The notes below the pieces were generated by a model. It did no database searches. It was not told the origin of the DNA and saw only the letters and a list, made by a program, of their open reading frames with translations. Positions 1-6,410 of a stretch of 8,287 bases of DNA are shown in pieces (within the stretch, counting starts at the first letter, position 1; every line of letters starts with the position of its first letter). This DNA is from an uncultured Bacteriovorax sp. GTDB lineage: Bacteria; Bdellovibrionota; Bacteriovoracia; Bacteriovoracales; Bacteriovoracaceae. The stretch covers positions 1 to 8,287 of the forward strand of contig CAMLRB010000160.1 in the NCBI GenBank assembly GCA_946482295.1, in the 5' to 3' direction. The translations under genes were made by a program, and so were the position numbers.

Positions 1-161
1 TGAATAGTTACGTCGAGTATTTTTTGTTTGGGACCTTTCTCATCTTGAATCGAAGCCTTGCGGCTCCAAATCTTTTATCTTTATTAGAATTTTAAACAAC
101 AAAATCCAGAGCGAGTTACTGTTTCAAAGTCGCTTCGAAAGTCACAATCAACACTGGATGA
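1..161 (-). ncRNA. 5' part of a structured RNA or long leader, cut by the window edge
   Basis: Sequence transcribed from the promoter at 168-196 and running off the left edge. Seen directly: starting almost at the predicted first base, positions 159 to 104 fold into one irregular hairpin. Its parts are ATCCAG (159-154) with CTGGAT (109-104), GTTGATTG (152-145) with CAGTAAC (121-115, one bulged G), and TTTCGAAG (140-133) with CTTTGAAA (129-122) closing a CGA loop. A second hairpin, GGAGCC-GCAA-GGCTTC, lies at 52-67. No reading frame here has both a plausible start and a ribosome binding site; a 12-codon ATG frame at 43-8 lacks one. It could be an sRNA, an rRNA-operon leader or a long mRNA 5' UTR; the window is too short to decide. 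Confidence 0.45.
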
Positions 162-167
162 GAGGCG

Positions 168-196
168 ATAATACTGATCCGGAAAAAGATCGTCAA
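168..196 (-). promoter_or_regulatory. Sigma70-type promoter downstream of pheT
   Basis: On the minus strand a -35 box TTGACG (196-191) and a -10 box TATTAT (173-168) are separated by exactly 17 bases, each box one base from consensus. The predicted start is near 161-159, where the 56-base hairpin begins. The promoter lies 28 bases past the pheT stop. No GC-rich terminator is visible between pheT and this promoter, only A/T tracts, so pheT read-through may also enter this unit. Confidence 0.7.
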
Positions 197-224
197 TAAC
201 TTTTTTACTCTTTTTTTAAAAAAA

Positions 225-2642
225 TTATTTTAAATTAAAACCTGCTTTGGTTGTTGCCTCAATTAAGGCAATTTCTGCTTGTTTTAAAACATCAGAATTC
301 AAAGTCTGCGTCTCATCGGCAAGTGTCGCTCGAATCGTTACAAATTTCTTATTTTCATTGGAGAAAATGTCGAGAATTTGCACTTCTTTCAGCTCTTTAA
401 GCTTCACTTTTTTGCATGCTGCCAGAACCTCTGAAACTAAAGTTTCTTCATTTGCGACAACAGTCCAATCAAATGTCGAATTCGGATATTTACTAAGCGG
501 CTTATATTTAGTTTTGTCCTTGGCCGCGAAATTTTCGAAGATTGAAAGATCAAAAACGGCCATCGTTACATGTCCTTTTACTTTCAACTGACGAAGAACA
601 AGCGGATGAACAGAAAAAATCGCTCCCGCAAATTTTCCCATCACGCGAATATTGAAATATTCGAAAGGATGATTCCCAATCCACTCAGCAGGCACAAGAG
701 CATTATCAAACTTTGAATTTCTCTCTACGAGATCAAATGAAACGTTAAGACTCGAGAGAAGATTGCTCACTGTATTCACCATTTCTACAAATGGATTAGC
801 ATCTTTATCAGCGAACACAGCACCTAGGTGAAGAGCTTCTCTGCAATAAGTTTTAGCATCGTCATTGTACGCGCGACCTAATTCGAAGAAGCGGAAACGT
901 TCAAATGTTTTTGCATTGATCTCACTCACCTCGAGAAGACTTGGAATGAGAGAAGTTCTCATTACGTTGTGATCGACTGAAAGTGAATTGATAAGTTTGA
1001 GATTATTTCTGAGTGGCCAAGAAACTTTTTTCAAGAGTGATTCACCTACTAGCGGATAAGTCATCACTTCAAAAGATTTTCCTTGAAGAACCATGAAGTC
1101 GCGGACACGCCTTTGCACCTTCTGCATATCTGTGAGTTTCACTGGTTTGATTGTATCAAGCGGAGAAACGGCCGCAATATTATCGTAACCGATAATTCTT
1201 CCTACTTCTTCAACTAGATCTGATTCACATTCAATGTCTTTAGTTGATCGGTAGCTTGGAACAGTGACCAGAAGATTTTCAACATCTCCTTCCAGTTTAA
1301 AATCAAGTGCAGTGAGAATAGATTTAAAGCGGGCCTCTGAAAGATCAAAACCTAAAACTGTTCTCATTTTTTTAAGAGAAGTATTAATTTTCACCACTGG
1401 AGTTTGCGCGAGATCTGCTCCTGTATACTCTGCCTTTCCGATAATTTTTGCGTCTGGATTGAGTTCTAAGACGAGCTCAAGAGTGCGAAGTAATGTGCGT
1501 TCACAGAGATTGCTATCTAGCGTTTTTTCATAGCGCTGAGATGAATCGGTACGAAGACCTAAACGAGTTGAAGTCCGGCGAATCATCGCTGCTTTCCAGT
1601 TAGCACATTCAATGAAAATGTTTTTTGTGTTTTCATTCACACCAGAGTGCAGACCGCCCATGATTCCACCGATAATCAACGGACCAGATTCATCTGAGAT
1701 AACCGTGTCACCAGCGATAAGCTTACGATCTACGTCATCCAGTGTTTTGAATGTCGTATCAGTATCTAGTTTTTTAACAATGATATTTGATCCTTTGATC
1801 AAATCACGATCGTAAATGTGCAGAGGCATACCGAGCTCAAGCATCACATAGTTAGAAATATCAACAATGCTGTTAATAGAACGAAGACCGCAAGCAAGGA
1901 GACGTGATTTCATCCACTCTGGAGTCTCTGTCACTTTTATATTGGAAACAGAAATACCCCAGAATGCGAGGCATGCGCTCTCCCCTTCAAACTTTGGTTT
2001 GATCGGAGAAGCTTCACTTGTAAATTTTGCTTTTAAACCTGCTTCCCATTCTTTCGTGAAACGGTTATTTAACGGCTCTTCAAACATGGCAGAGAACTCA
2101 CGGGCCATACCGAAATGACCCCACAGATCCGGTCTATGAGTTAGCGACTTGTTGTCGATATCGAAAATGGTATCTTTTTTCATCTTGAAGAGTTCAAGCA
2201 TCGTTATACCGATTGGAGTATCACTTGGAAGCTCCATGATACCTTCACTTTCTTCCGCGAAGCCTAATTCTTCTTCTGAGCAAAGCATTCCTTCTGAAAG
2301 AACGCCACGGATTTTTTTCGGTTCTAGTAACAAACCGTTAGGAAGTTTTACCCCAATAGAGGCATAAGGAATTTTAAGACCAACTTTTACGTTGCTGGCC
2401 CCACAGACAACTTTTCTAGTGTCTGTATCGGAAATGCGGAAAGTAACAAGGTTAAGTTTGTCAGCTTCAGGATGTTTTTCGAAAGAGAGAATTTCGGCAA
2501 CCACAATTTTTTCAAGGTGGTCATTAACAGATTTCACATCTTCAACTTCAGCAGTAGCAAGTGTGAAACGAGTGTAAATATCTTTCGAAGGAAGATTGGG
2601 AACATTGGTAAAATCGCGGATCCAGTCAATTGAAATTAGCAT
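225..2642 (-). CDS. pheT: Phenylalanine--tRNA ligase beta subunit
   Basis: Beta subunit of the cytoplasmic (alpha-beta)2 phenylalanyl-tRNA synthetase, which binds tRNA-Phe and edits mischarged Tyr-tRNA. At 805 residues it has the usual bacterial length and full domain order. An EMAP-like tRNA-binding domain spans about 40-150 (VVCGASNV at 78-85, GVLSEGMLCSEEELG at 113-127). The B3/B4 editing domain spans about 215-395 (SIVDISNYVMLELGMPLHIYD at 258-278, GGIMGG at 325-330, LRTDSSQRYEK at 363-373). The B5 domain lies at about 415-490 (LVEEVGRIIGYDNI at 476-489), followed by the inactive synthetase-like core and a C-terminal FDX-ACB domain from about 715. The ATG start is preceded by AGGA overlapping the pheS stop, 10 bases upstream, so translation is probably coupled to pheS. 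No frameshift or missing domain is seen. Confidence 0.97.
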   Translation of the reverse strand: MLISIDWIRDFTNVPNLPSKDIYTRFTLATAEVEDVKSVNDHLEKIVVAEILSFEKHPEADKLNLVTFRISDTDTRKVVCGASNVKVGLKIPYASIGVKLPNGLLLEPKKIRGVLSEGMLCSEEELGFAEESEGIMELPSDTPIGITMLELFKMKKDTIFDIDNKSLTHRPDLWGHFGMAREFSAMFEEPLNNRFTKEWEAGLKAKFTSEASPIKPKFEGESACLAFWGISVSNIKVTETPEWMKSRLLACGLRSINSIVDISNYVMLELGMPLHIYDRDLIKGSNIIVKKLDTDTTFKTLDDVDRKLIAGDTVISDESGPLIIGGIMGGLHSGVNENTKNIFIECANWKAAMIRRTSTRLGLRTDSSQRYEKTLDSNLCERTLLRTLELVLELNPDAKIIGKAEYTGADLAQTPVVKINTSLKKMRTVLGFDLSEARFKSILTALDFKLEGDVENLLVTVPSYRSTKDIECESDLVEEVGRIIGYDNIAAVSPLDTIKPVKLTDMQKVQRRVRDFMVLQGKSFEVMTYPLVGESLLKKVSWPLRNNLKLINSLSVDHNVMRTSLIPSLLEVSEINAKTFERFRFFELGRAYNDDAKTYCREALHLGAVFADKDANPFVEMVNTVSNLLSSLNVSFDLVERNSKFDNALVPAEWIGNHPFEYFNIRVMGKFAGAIFSVHPLVLRQLKVKGHVTMAVFDLSIFENFAAKDKTKYKPLSKYPNSTFDWTVVANEETLVSEVLAACKKVKLKELKEVQILDIFSNENKKFVTIRATLADETQTLNSDVLKQAEIALIEATTKAGFNLK

Positions 2643-2654
2643 ATATCTTTAATC

Positions 2655-3728
2655 CTAATAAAGTTTGAATTGTGAGTTGAAACGAAGGTCACCGCTTTGT
2701 AAGTGACGGATGTCATCGATCGCATATCTCATCATAACGAGACGATCGAGACCAAGACCGAAAGCAAAACCGTTATATTCATCTGGATTGATTCCACCTG
2801 CTTTAAGTACGTTCGGATGAACCATCCCACACGGAAGAAGTTCTACCCAGCCAATCTGCTTACAAACTGAACAGCCTTTTCCTTCACAGATCAGACAGCG
2901 GATATCTAGTTCGAATCCTGGTTCAACGAATGGGAAAAATCCCGGACGAAGACGAACTTCTACATCGCGTTTGAAAATTTCTTTGAGAATTGTTTTCATG
3001 AAGTAGATCAAATTAGCGACAGAAATATCTTTGCCAACCATCATCCCTTCAAGCTGTGTAAACACCATTTCGTGAGAAGCATCTGTACGCTCACAACGGA
3101 ATACAACTCCCGGAGCGATAAAACGAAACGGAGGTTTGCGCGAGAGCATTCCACGAACCTGAATCGTACTCGTGTGAGTGCGCAGAAGATGCTTTTTGCC
3201 ATCAACTCCAACATCACTATTGTGGGGATCATGGAACCAAAATGTATCCTGCATATCACGAGCGGGGTGATCACCTGGAATGTTTAGAGCTTCGAAATTA
3301 TGAAATTCATCTTCCACATGCGGGCCGTCTAAAACATCAAACCCCATTGAAAGGAAAATATCTTCAATCTCTTGCTGAACAAGAGTGCGAGGATGGTAGC
3401 CACCATTCTTTATCGTCTTCACTTGAATACTGTCAGTGAGAGAAATATCAAGGCGCTCTTTTGCAAGCTTCTGATTGATTTCTTCTGCTTCAATTTTAGC
3501 AAGCTGAATGTTGGACTGGTCTTGAATGAAATCTTTTAATTCATTAGCTCTTGGACCAAAACTTTTTCTCTCTTCTGGATTCATATCTTTGAGAGATTTA
3601 AGCATTTCCGAGACTACGCCTGTTTTACCGACGTATTCAGACTTCAAGTTGAGAACATCGGCCTCTTTGGAAAGTGTTGCTAGCTTTGCCAAAAACTCCG
3701 TTTTAACTTTTTCTAAATCATGTGCCAT
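2655..3728 (-). CDS. pheS: Phenylalanine--tRNA ligase alpha subunit
   Basis: Catalytic subunit of phenylalanyl-tRNA synthetase, which activates phenylalanine with ATP and charges tRNA-Phe. It has 357 residues, typical for the family. A helical N-terminal arm (about 1-95), predicted to be coiled coil, precedes the class II core. Motif 1 lies around the HPRTLVQQEIEDIF segment near 111. Motif 2 is FRCERTDASHEMVFTQLEG (about 211-229), with the conserved FR, E, H and Q residues. Motif 3 is GLGLDR (324-329). A cysteine cluster Cys278, Cys281, Cys286, Cys289 (CLICEGKGCSVC) sits just before GMVHPNVL and looks like a zinc knuckle; E. coli PheS lacks it, but it occurs in other bacterial PheS proteins. 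The ATG has AAAGG 11 bases upstream. The gene begins 97 bases after the terminator of the upstream RNA gene. I could not identify a convincing promoter of its own in that gap. Confidence 0.97.
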   Translation of the reverse strand: MAHDLEKVKTEFLAKLATLSKEADVLNLKSEYVGKTGVVSEMLKSLKDMNPEERKSFGPRANELKDFIQDQSNIQLAKIEAEEINQKLAKERLDISLTDSIQVKTIKNGGYHPRTLVQQEIEDIFLSMGFDVLDGPHVEDEFHNFEALNIPGDHPARDMQDTFWFHDPHNSDVGVDGKKHLLRTHTSTIQVRGMLSRKPPFRFIAPGVVFRCERTDASHEMVFTQLEGMMVGKDISVANLIYFMKTILKEIFKRDVEVRLRPGFFPFVEPGFELDIRCLICEGKGCSVCKQIGWVELLPCGMVHPNVLKAGGINPDEYNGFAFGLGLDRLVMMRYAIDDIRHLQSGDLRFNSQFKLY

Positions 3729-3824
3729 TTTGAGTTTTACCTTTAATAAAAGTGGGAAATTAAAGGCAAAAGTTTTTCATGCAGGGGAGAAAATGGCAAG
3801 GGACGCAATTCCAAAAACAGTTCA

Positions 3825-4255
3825 AAAAACAAAAGGCCGATCTCTATGGATCGGCCTTTTATTCAAATATTTTTTTAAAAACTAAGATTGAATTTAATCA
3901 ACTTTTAAAGTCAGGCCACTTTGTTGGACCCGATGGTAGTCGTTTGTTCAAGTCCTCCCGAGGTGCTTGTCCAAAAAATGAATGTCGTTTTAGTAACCAA
4001 GACAAGTGTTAAACACCTTTACGGACCCAAAAACTCCTCCCAAAGACCCCTTCTCTTCCAATCCACAATGTTCGCCACACTGAGACTGACCCGTTCGTCA
4101 TACGAAGAAAAGCGTCCTTTACCGTTTCGGCAACCTGATAAACCAATATGTGAGCGAGAACTCACACCCAGGTTTCAAGCTTTGCTCCGATCCCCTTTCG
4201 AAAATCGTCGCCCTTTTCCACGGGTTTATCTCCAGGATCATAACCCCCTCGAGAC
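3825..4255 (-). ncRNA. Structured non-coding RNA of about 430 nt, family not recognised
   Basis: An independent minus-strand RNA gene is bounded by a near-consensus promoter (4262-4290) and an intrinsic terminator (3831-3860). Helices seen on the transcript are: terminal stem TCTCGAGG (4254-4247) with CCTCGGGA (3963-3956); a hairpin at 4223-4245 with a 10-base loop containing GGA; an 8-bp GAAA-tetraloop hairpin at 4188-4207; an AAACC...TGTGAG...CTCACA...GGTTT hairpin at 4140-4175; TTGCCG-AAA-CGGTAA at 4119-4133; TTCGT-ATG-ACGAA at 4094-4106; a bulged 11-bp helix pairing 4018-4014 and 4006-4001 with 3971-3961; and a 9-bp helix at 3899-3926. The first transcribed base falls next to the terminal stem, so promoter and fold agree. 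Plus-strand reading frames crossing it lack ribosome binding sites and are not credible. The core may be about 300 nt, with the remainder an A/U-rich 3' tail. Hallmarks of RNase P RNA, tmRNA, SRP RNA and the common riboswitches were looked for and not found. Confidence 0.75.
3831..3860 (-). terminator. Intrinsic terminator between the RNA gene and pheS
   Basis: A perfect 12-bp stem, AAAAGGCCGATC with GATCGGCCTTTT, encloses a 6-base loop. On the minus strand it is followed by a second T run (TTTTGTTTTTTG at 3834-3823), so it ends transcription leftwards, after the RNA gene. The U side is also present on the plus strand, so the hairpin could work both ways, but no plus-strand gene precedes it. 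Confidence 0.9.
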
Positions 4256-4261
4256 AATGCC

Positions 4262-4290
4262 ATACTAACGCCGAGCATTATTTTAGTCAA
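4262..4290 (-). promoter_or_regulatory. Sigma70-type promoter of the RNA gene
   Basis: On the minus strand the -35 box TTGACT (4290-4285) and -10 box TAGTAT (4267-4262) are 17 bases apart. The first matches consensus at five positions of six, the second at four or five depending on the consensus used. The predicted start is near 4255 (G), one base before the terminal helix of the RNA. The -35 box begins four bases after the stop codon of the heptose kinase gene; no terminator separates them, so read-through from that operon is possible as well. Confidence 0.8.
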
Positions 4291-4293
4291 GTA

Positions 4294-5313
4294 TTATTTT
4301 ATTTTTTTGACGAGCTGCTGGTAGAACGAATGAAGCTCTGTGAGATCTACAGTGGCCGTTCCTTTTTTACCAACGACAACACCAGAAGCGCAGTTACCAA
4401 TCCATGCTGCTTCCTCTAGAGTTGCTCCAGCGAGAAGTGCCGATGTGAGTACAGAAATGGCCGTATCACCTGCTCCAGAAACGTCGAAGACTTCATTGGC
4501 CACTGTAGGAATAATTGTCAGACCTGTTTTATTTTTTGTGTCTAATAATCCCATTCCTTCGGCGCCTAAGGTGATGACGAGCATTTCTAATTCCAGTTTT
4601 TCGACAAGAATTTGGGCCATCTTCTCTAAGTTCTTCTCTTTATAACCGAGTCCTTCAACCATCGCTTTCGCTTCAACAAGATTAGGTTTAAGGAGAGAAG
4701 CCCCTTTATAAAAAAGCGGCGGTGTTGAGCGCCCTGGATCCACGGCCACTAATTTTTTTTCAGCTTTAAAAGTTGAAATAAGATGAGCGATGACGTTTTT
4801 ACTTAATGTCCCTTTAGCATAATCTTCAATAATCACAGCTCCGTGATTTTTTGAAAATTCATCAATGCGGCCAATGAGTTTATTTTGGGTGGCCTGATCA
4901 ATCTCTTCGCAATTTTCGTAATCAATACGACAAATTTGCTGAGTATTTGTTGTGACTCTTTCTTTGAAAATTGTCGGTCTATTCGTTGCGCGAACTATTC
5001 CCCAAGTATTGAGTTGTTCATCTTCCAAAAGGGTATCGAAGACATTGGCGTTGTTATCACTTCCAACCACTCCACACAAAGTAGACTTTACGCCCAGAGT
5101 TTTTAAGTTATGAGAGATGTTCGCAGCTAGACCAAGCTTCAGCCATTCCTTTGTTACTTCAAGAACAGGAACCGGGGCTTCAGGTGAGATACGCTTAACT
5201 TCACCAAATGTGTATTTATCAATTCCAACATCACCGACAACGACGATAGGATCAATTTTGTTAAATTTTTCAGTTAGCTCTGTAAAACGTTTTTCACTGA
5301 TAAGATTTTTCAT
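4294..5313 (-). CDS. hldA: D-glycero-beta-D-manno-heptose-7-phosphate kinase (HldA/RfaE1 type, PfkB family)
   Basis: Predicted to phosphorylate D-glycero-D-manno-heptose 7-phosphate at C1, a cytoplasmic step toward ADP-heptose for the LPS core. Seen: a PfkB fold of 339 residues with VVVGDVGIDKY (24-34), RISPEAPVPVLEV (41-53), the substrate-binding GLAAN (61-65), the RfaE-like TIFKERVTTNTQQICRIDY (114-132), IIEDYAKGTL (161-170), KPNLVEA (209-215), ITLGAEGM (247-254) and DVSGAGDT (277-284), whose Asp283 is the expected catalytic base. RISPEAPVPV and the NQQ-like segment separate RfaE from other sugar kinases. The nucleotidyltransferase domain found fused in E. coli HldE is absent, so a separate HldC should exist elsewhere. 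GGAAN of most homologues reads GLAAN here. The start lies 2 bases after the stop of the heptosyltransferase gene and has only a weak ribosome binding site, suggesting translational coupling. Confidence 0.88.
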   Translation of the reverse strand: MKNLISEKRFTELTEKFNKIDPIVVVGDVGIDKYTFGEVKRISPEAPVPVLEVTKEWLKLGLAANISHNLKTLGVKSTLCGVVGSDNNANVFDTLLEDEQLNTWGIVRATNRPTIFKERVTTNTQQICRIDYENCEEIDQATQNKLIGRIDEFSKNHGAVIIEDYAKGTLSKNVIAHLISTFKAEKKLVAVDPGRSTPPLFYKGASLLKPNLVEAKAMVEGLGYKEKNLEKMAQILVEKLELEMLVITLGAEGMGLLDTKNKTGLTIIPTVANEVFDVSGAGDTAISVLTSALLAGATLEEAAWIGNCASGVVVGKKGTATVDLTELHSFYQQLVKKIK

Positions 5314-5315
5314 TT

Positions 5316-6410
5316 TTATAAATCCATAATGGCCACAGCTTGTTTGACCACGTCTTCCACTTCAATCTTGCCCATACATTCATAGTAAGGACATTCTCGA
5401 GCAGCACATTTTTTAATCTCGCCACAAATCACATCAGGGACGAGTAGTTTTAATTTTTCAGGATTTTTCGCCATTGGTCCCCAGCGAAGTGCTGATTGAA
5501 CTTTTATAGGCGAATACAAAGTCACAGTTGGTACACCCAAAACTGCAGCGATGTGAGTAGTTCCAGTACTTGGTCCAACAAAGAGAGTTGCTTTTGAAAG
5601 AACCCCCATGTAGTGACGAAGACCTCTTTTAATGCCGTTGAAATAATAAACACGTTTAGCGAGATGTTCATTTTCTTTTCGGCCAACAATTTCTTTTAGA
5701 CCAGAAAGAAACTGGTTATCACTTGGCGTGTAAGAGACAACATAGAGAAATTTCTCTGGAAACTTTTGTTCTAGTTTTGTGATGAGACGACCATAGTTTC
5801 TTGGTGCCCAATTCAAAGTATGTCCTGTCATTCCTGGATGAATGAAAATCATTTTTCGACCGAGTTCAATCCCCTCTGCCGTTAGATCTTTTTGAAAAAG
5901 ATTAAAACTCATTTCCTCTTCATCTTGAGACAGACGAATTTCAGGAGAGAATTTTCTTTTATCTTGATAGTTGTATTCAATTCCCAAAGGGGCCAGCAGA
6001 TTGAGGTTGTACTCCATCTCATGCATCGACACCATTGAGCGTTTCTGGCGAATTCCTTTATTGAGAAAAAGATAAGTGTGCCAACGAGATTTAAGACCTC
6101 CACGAAAATCAATAAGTCTTAACCAAGCGACAAAATTAGGAAGATAGCCGCCGCCCACATAAAAATAGTGAGTCGGTTTTTCTTCAGAAAAAATTTTAAG
6201 AATCTCTCGAATCTTTAAATAGAAACGAGCATTACGATGATAAATGCGAACTTGATCAATGTGCGGGTGATTTTTAAATAGGTCTGCTGATTTAGCAGAA
6301 ATAAGAAAAGTCACATGGGCCTTAGGAAATTTATCCTTGATCATCTTGGCCATAGAAGACGTCAAAATAGAATCACCAATAGCATCCGATCTATTGATCA
6401 AAATTCTCAT
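5316..6410 (-). CDS. Glycosyltransferase family 9, LPS heptosyltransferase-like
   Basis: Predicted to transfer heptose from ADP-heptose to the growing LPS inner core at the cytoplasmic face of the inner membrane. Seen: 364 residues with the two-Rossmann GT9 pattern. The N-terminus MRILINRSDAIGDSILT places Asp13 where WaaC has its catalytic Asp13. The C-terminal half has FIHPGMTGHTLNWAPRNYG (189-207), the nucleotide-sugar site GPSTGTTHIAAVLGVPTV (279-296) and RWGPM (309-313). Ser281 stands where WaaC has an Asp, a variation I recall from other GT9 enzymes. Four cysteines near the end (329, 335, 340, 345) match a pattern common in this family. The ATG overlaps the cmk stop (ATGA), and the heptose kinase follows after 2 bases, so a shared role in heptose addition is well supported. 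Which heptosyltransferase (WaaC, WaaF or WaaQ type) cannot be told by eye. Confidence 0.87.
   Translation of the reverse strand: MRILINRSDAIGDSILTSSMAKMIKDKFPKAHVTFLISAKSADLFKNHPHIDQVRIYHRNARFYLKIREILKIFSEEKPTHYFYVGGGYLPNFVAWLRLIDFRGGLKSRWHTYLFLNKGIRQKRSMVSMHEMEYNLNLLAPLGIEYNYQDKRKFSPEIRLSQDEEEMSFNLFQKDLTAEGIELGRKMIFIHPGMTGHTLNWAPRNYGRLITKLEQKFPEKFLYVVSYTPSDNQFLSGLKEIVGRKENEHLAKRVYYFNGIKRGLRHYMGVLSKATLFVGPSTGTTHIAAVLGVPTVTLYSPIKVQSALRWGPMAKNPEKLKLLVPDVICGEIKKCAARECPYYECMGKIEVEDVVKQAVAIMDL

Noticed and set aside
197..224. A/T inverted repeat TTTTTTTAAAAAAA after pheT as a terminator
   Set aside because: The stem has no GC pairs and no proper loop; it is an A/T tract and would not terminate efficiently.
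3729..3822. A promoter for pheST after the terminator
   Set aside because: TTGCCT with TATTAA has a 15-base spacer and would start transcription at the ribosome binding site. Other TTG boxes lack a -10 partner, so none was called.
3899..3953. A 17-codon TTG-started frame after GGGAGGA on the minus strand, inside the RNA tail
   Set aside because: The start is only about 2 bases from the Shine-Dalgarno-like block, too close to initiate, and that block takes part in helices.
3926..3975. A tRNA T-arm look-alike on the plus strand (GTTCAAGTCC) flanked by TGGAC and GTCCA
   Set aside because: The five-base T stem does not form, the span is only about 50 bases, and no anticodon arm is present. The strand with a promoter and terminator is the minus strand.
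4110..4235. Resemblance to c-di-GMP-I (GEMM) riboswitches: AAACC, a GAAA-capped hairpin, GCAAAGC
   Set aside because: The fragments occur in roughly the right order, but the spacing and the conserved joining bases (ACGCACAGGGC, GGACGCAAAGCC) do not match. The element is also far longer and not in front of a gene. Worth one model search but not supported by eye.
3825..4255. Known housekeeping RNAs: RNase P RNA, tmRNA, SRP RNA, 6S RNA
   Set aside because: No GAGGAAAGTCC core of RNase P, no tmRNA start or tag frame, and no GGAAGGAAGCAGCC-like SRP loop. The length and multi-hairpin shape do not suit 6S. A divergent member can be excluded only with covariance models.
3921..4268. Plus-strand reading frames of 77-115 codons across the intergenic region
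   Set aside because: They have no ribosome binding site, are rich in Pro/Arg/Ser as antisense frames of a structured RNA would be, and run against the promoter, hairpins and terminator of the minus strand.
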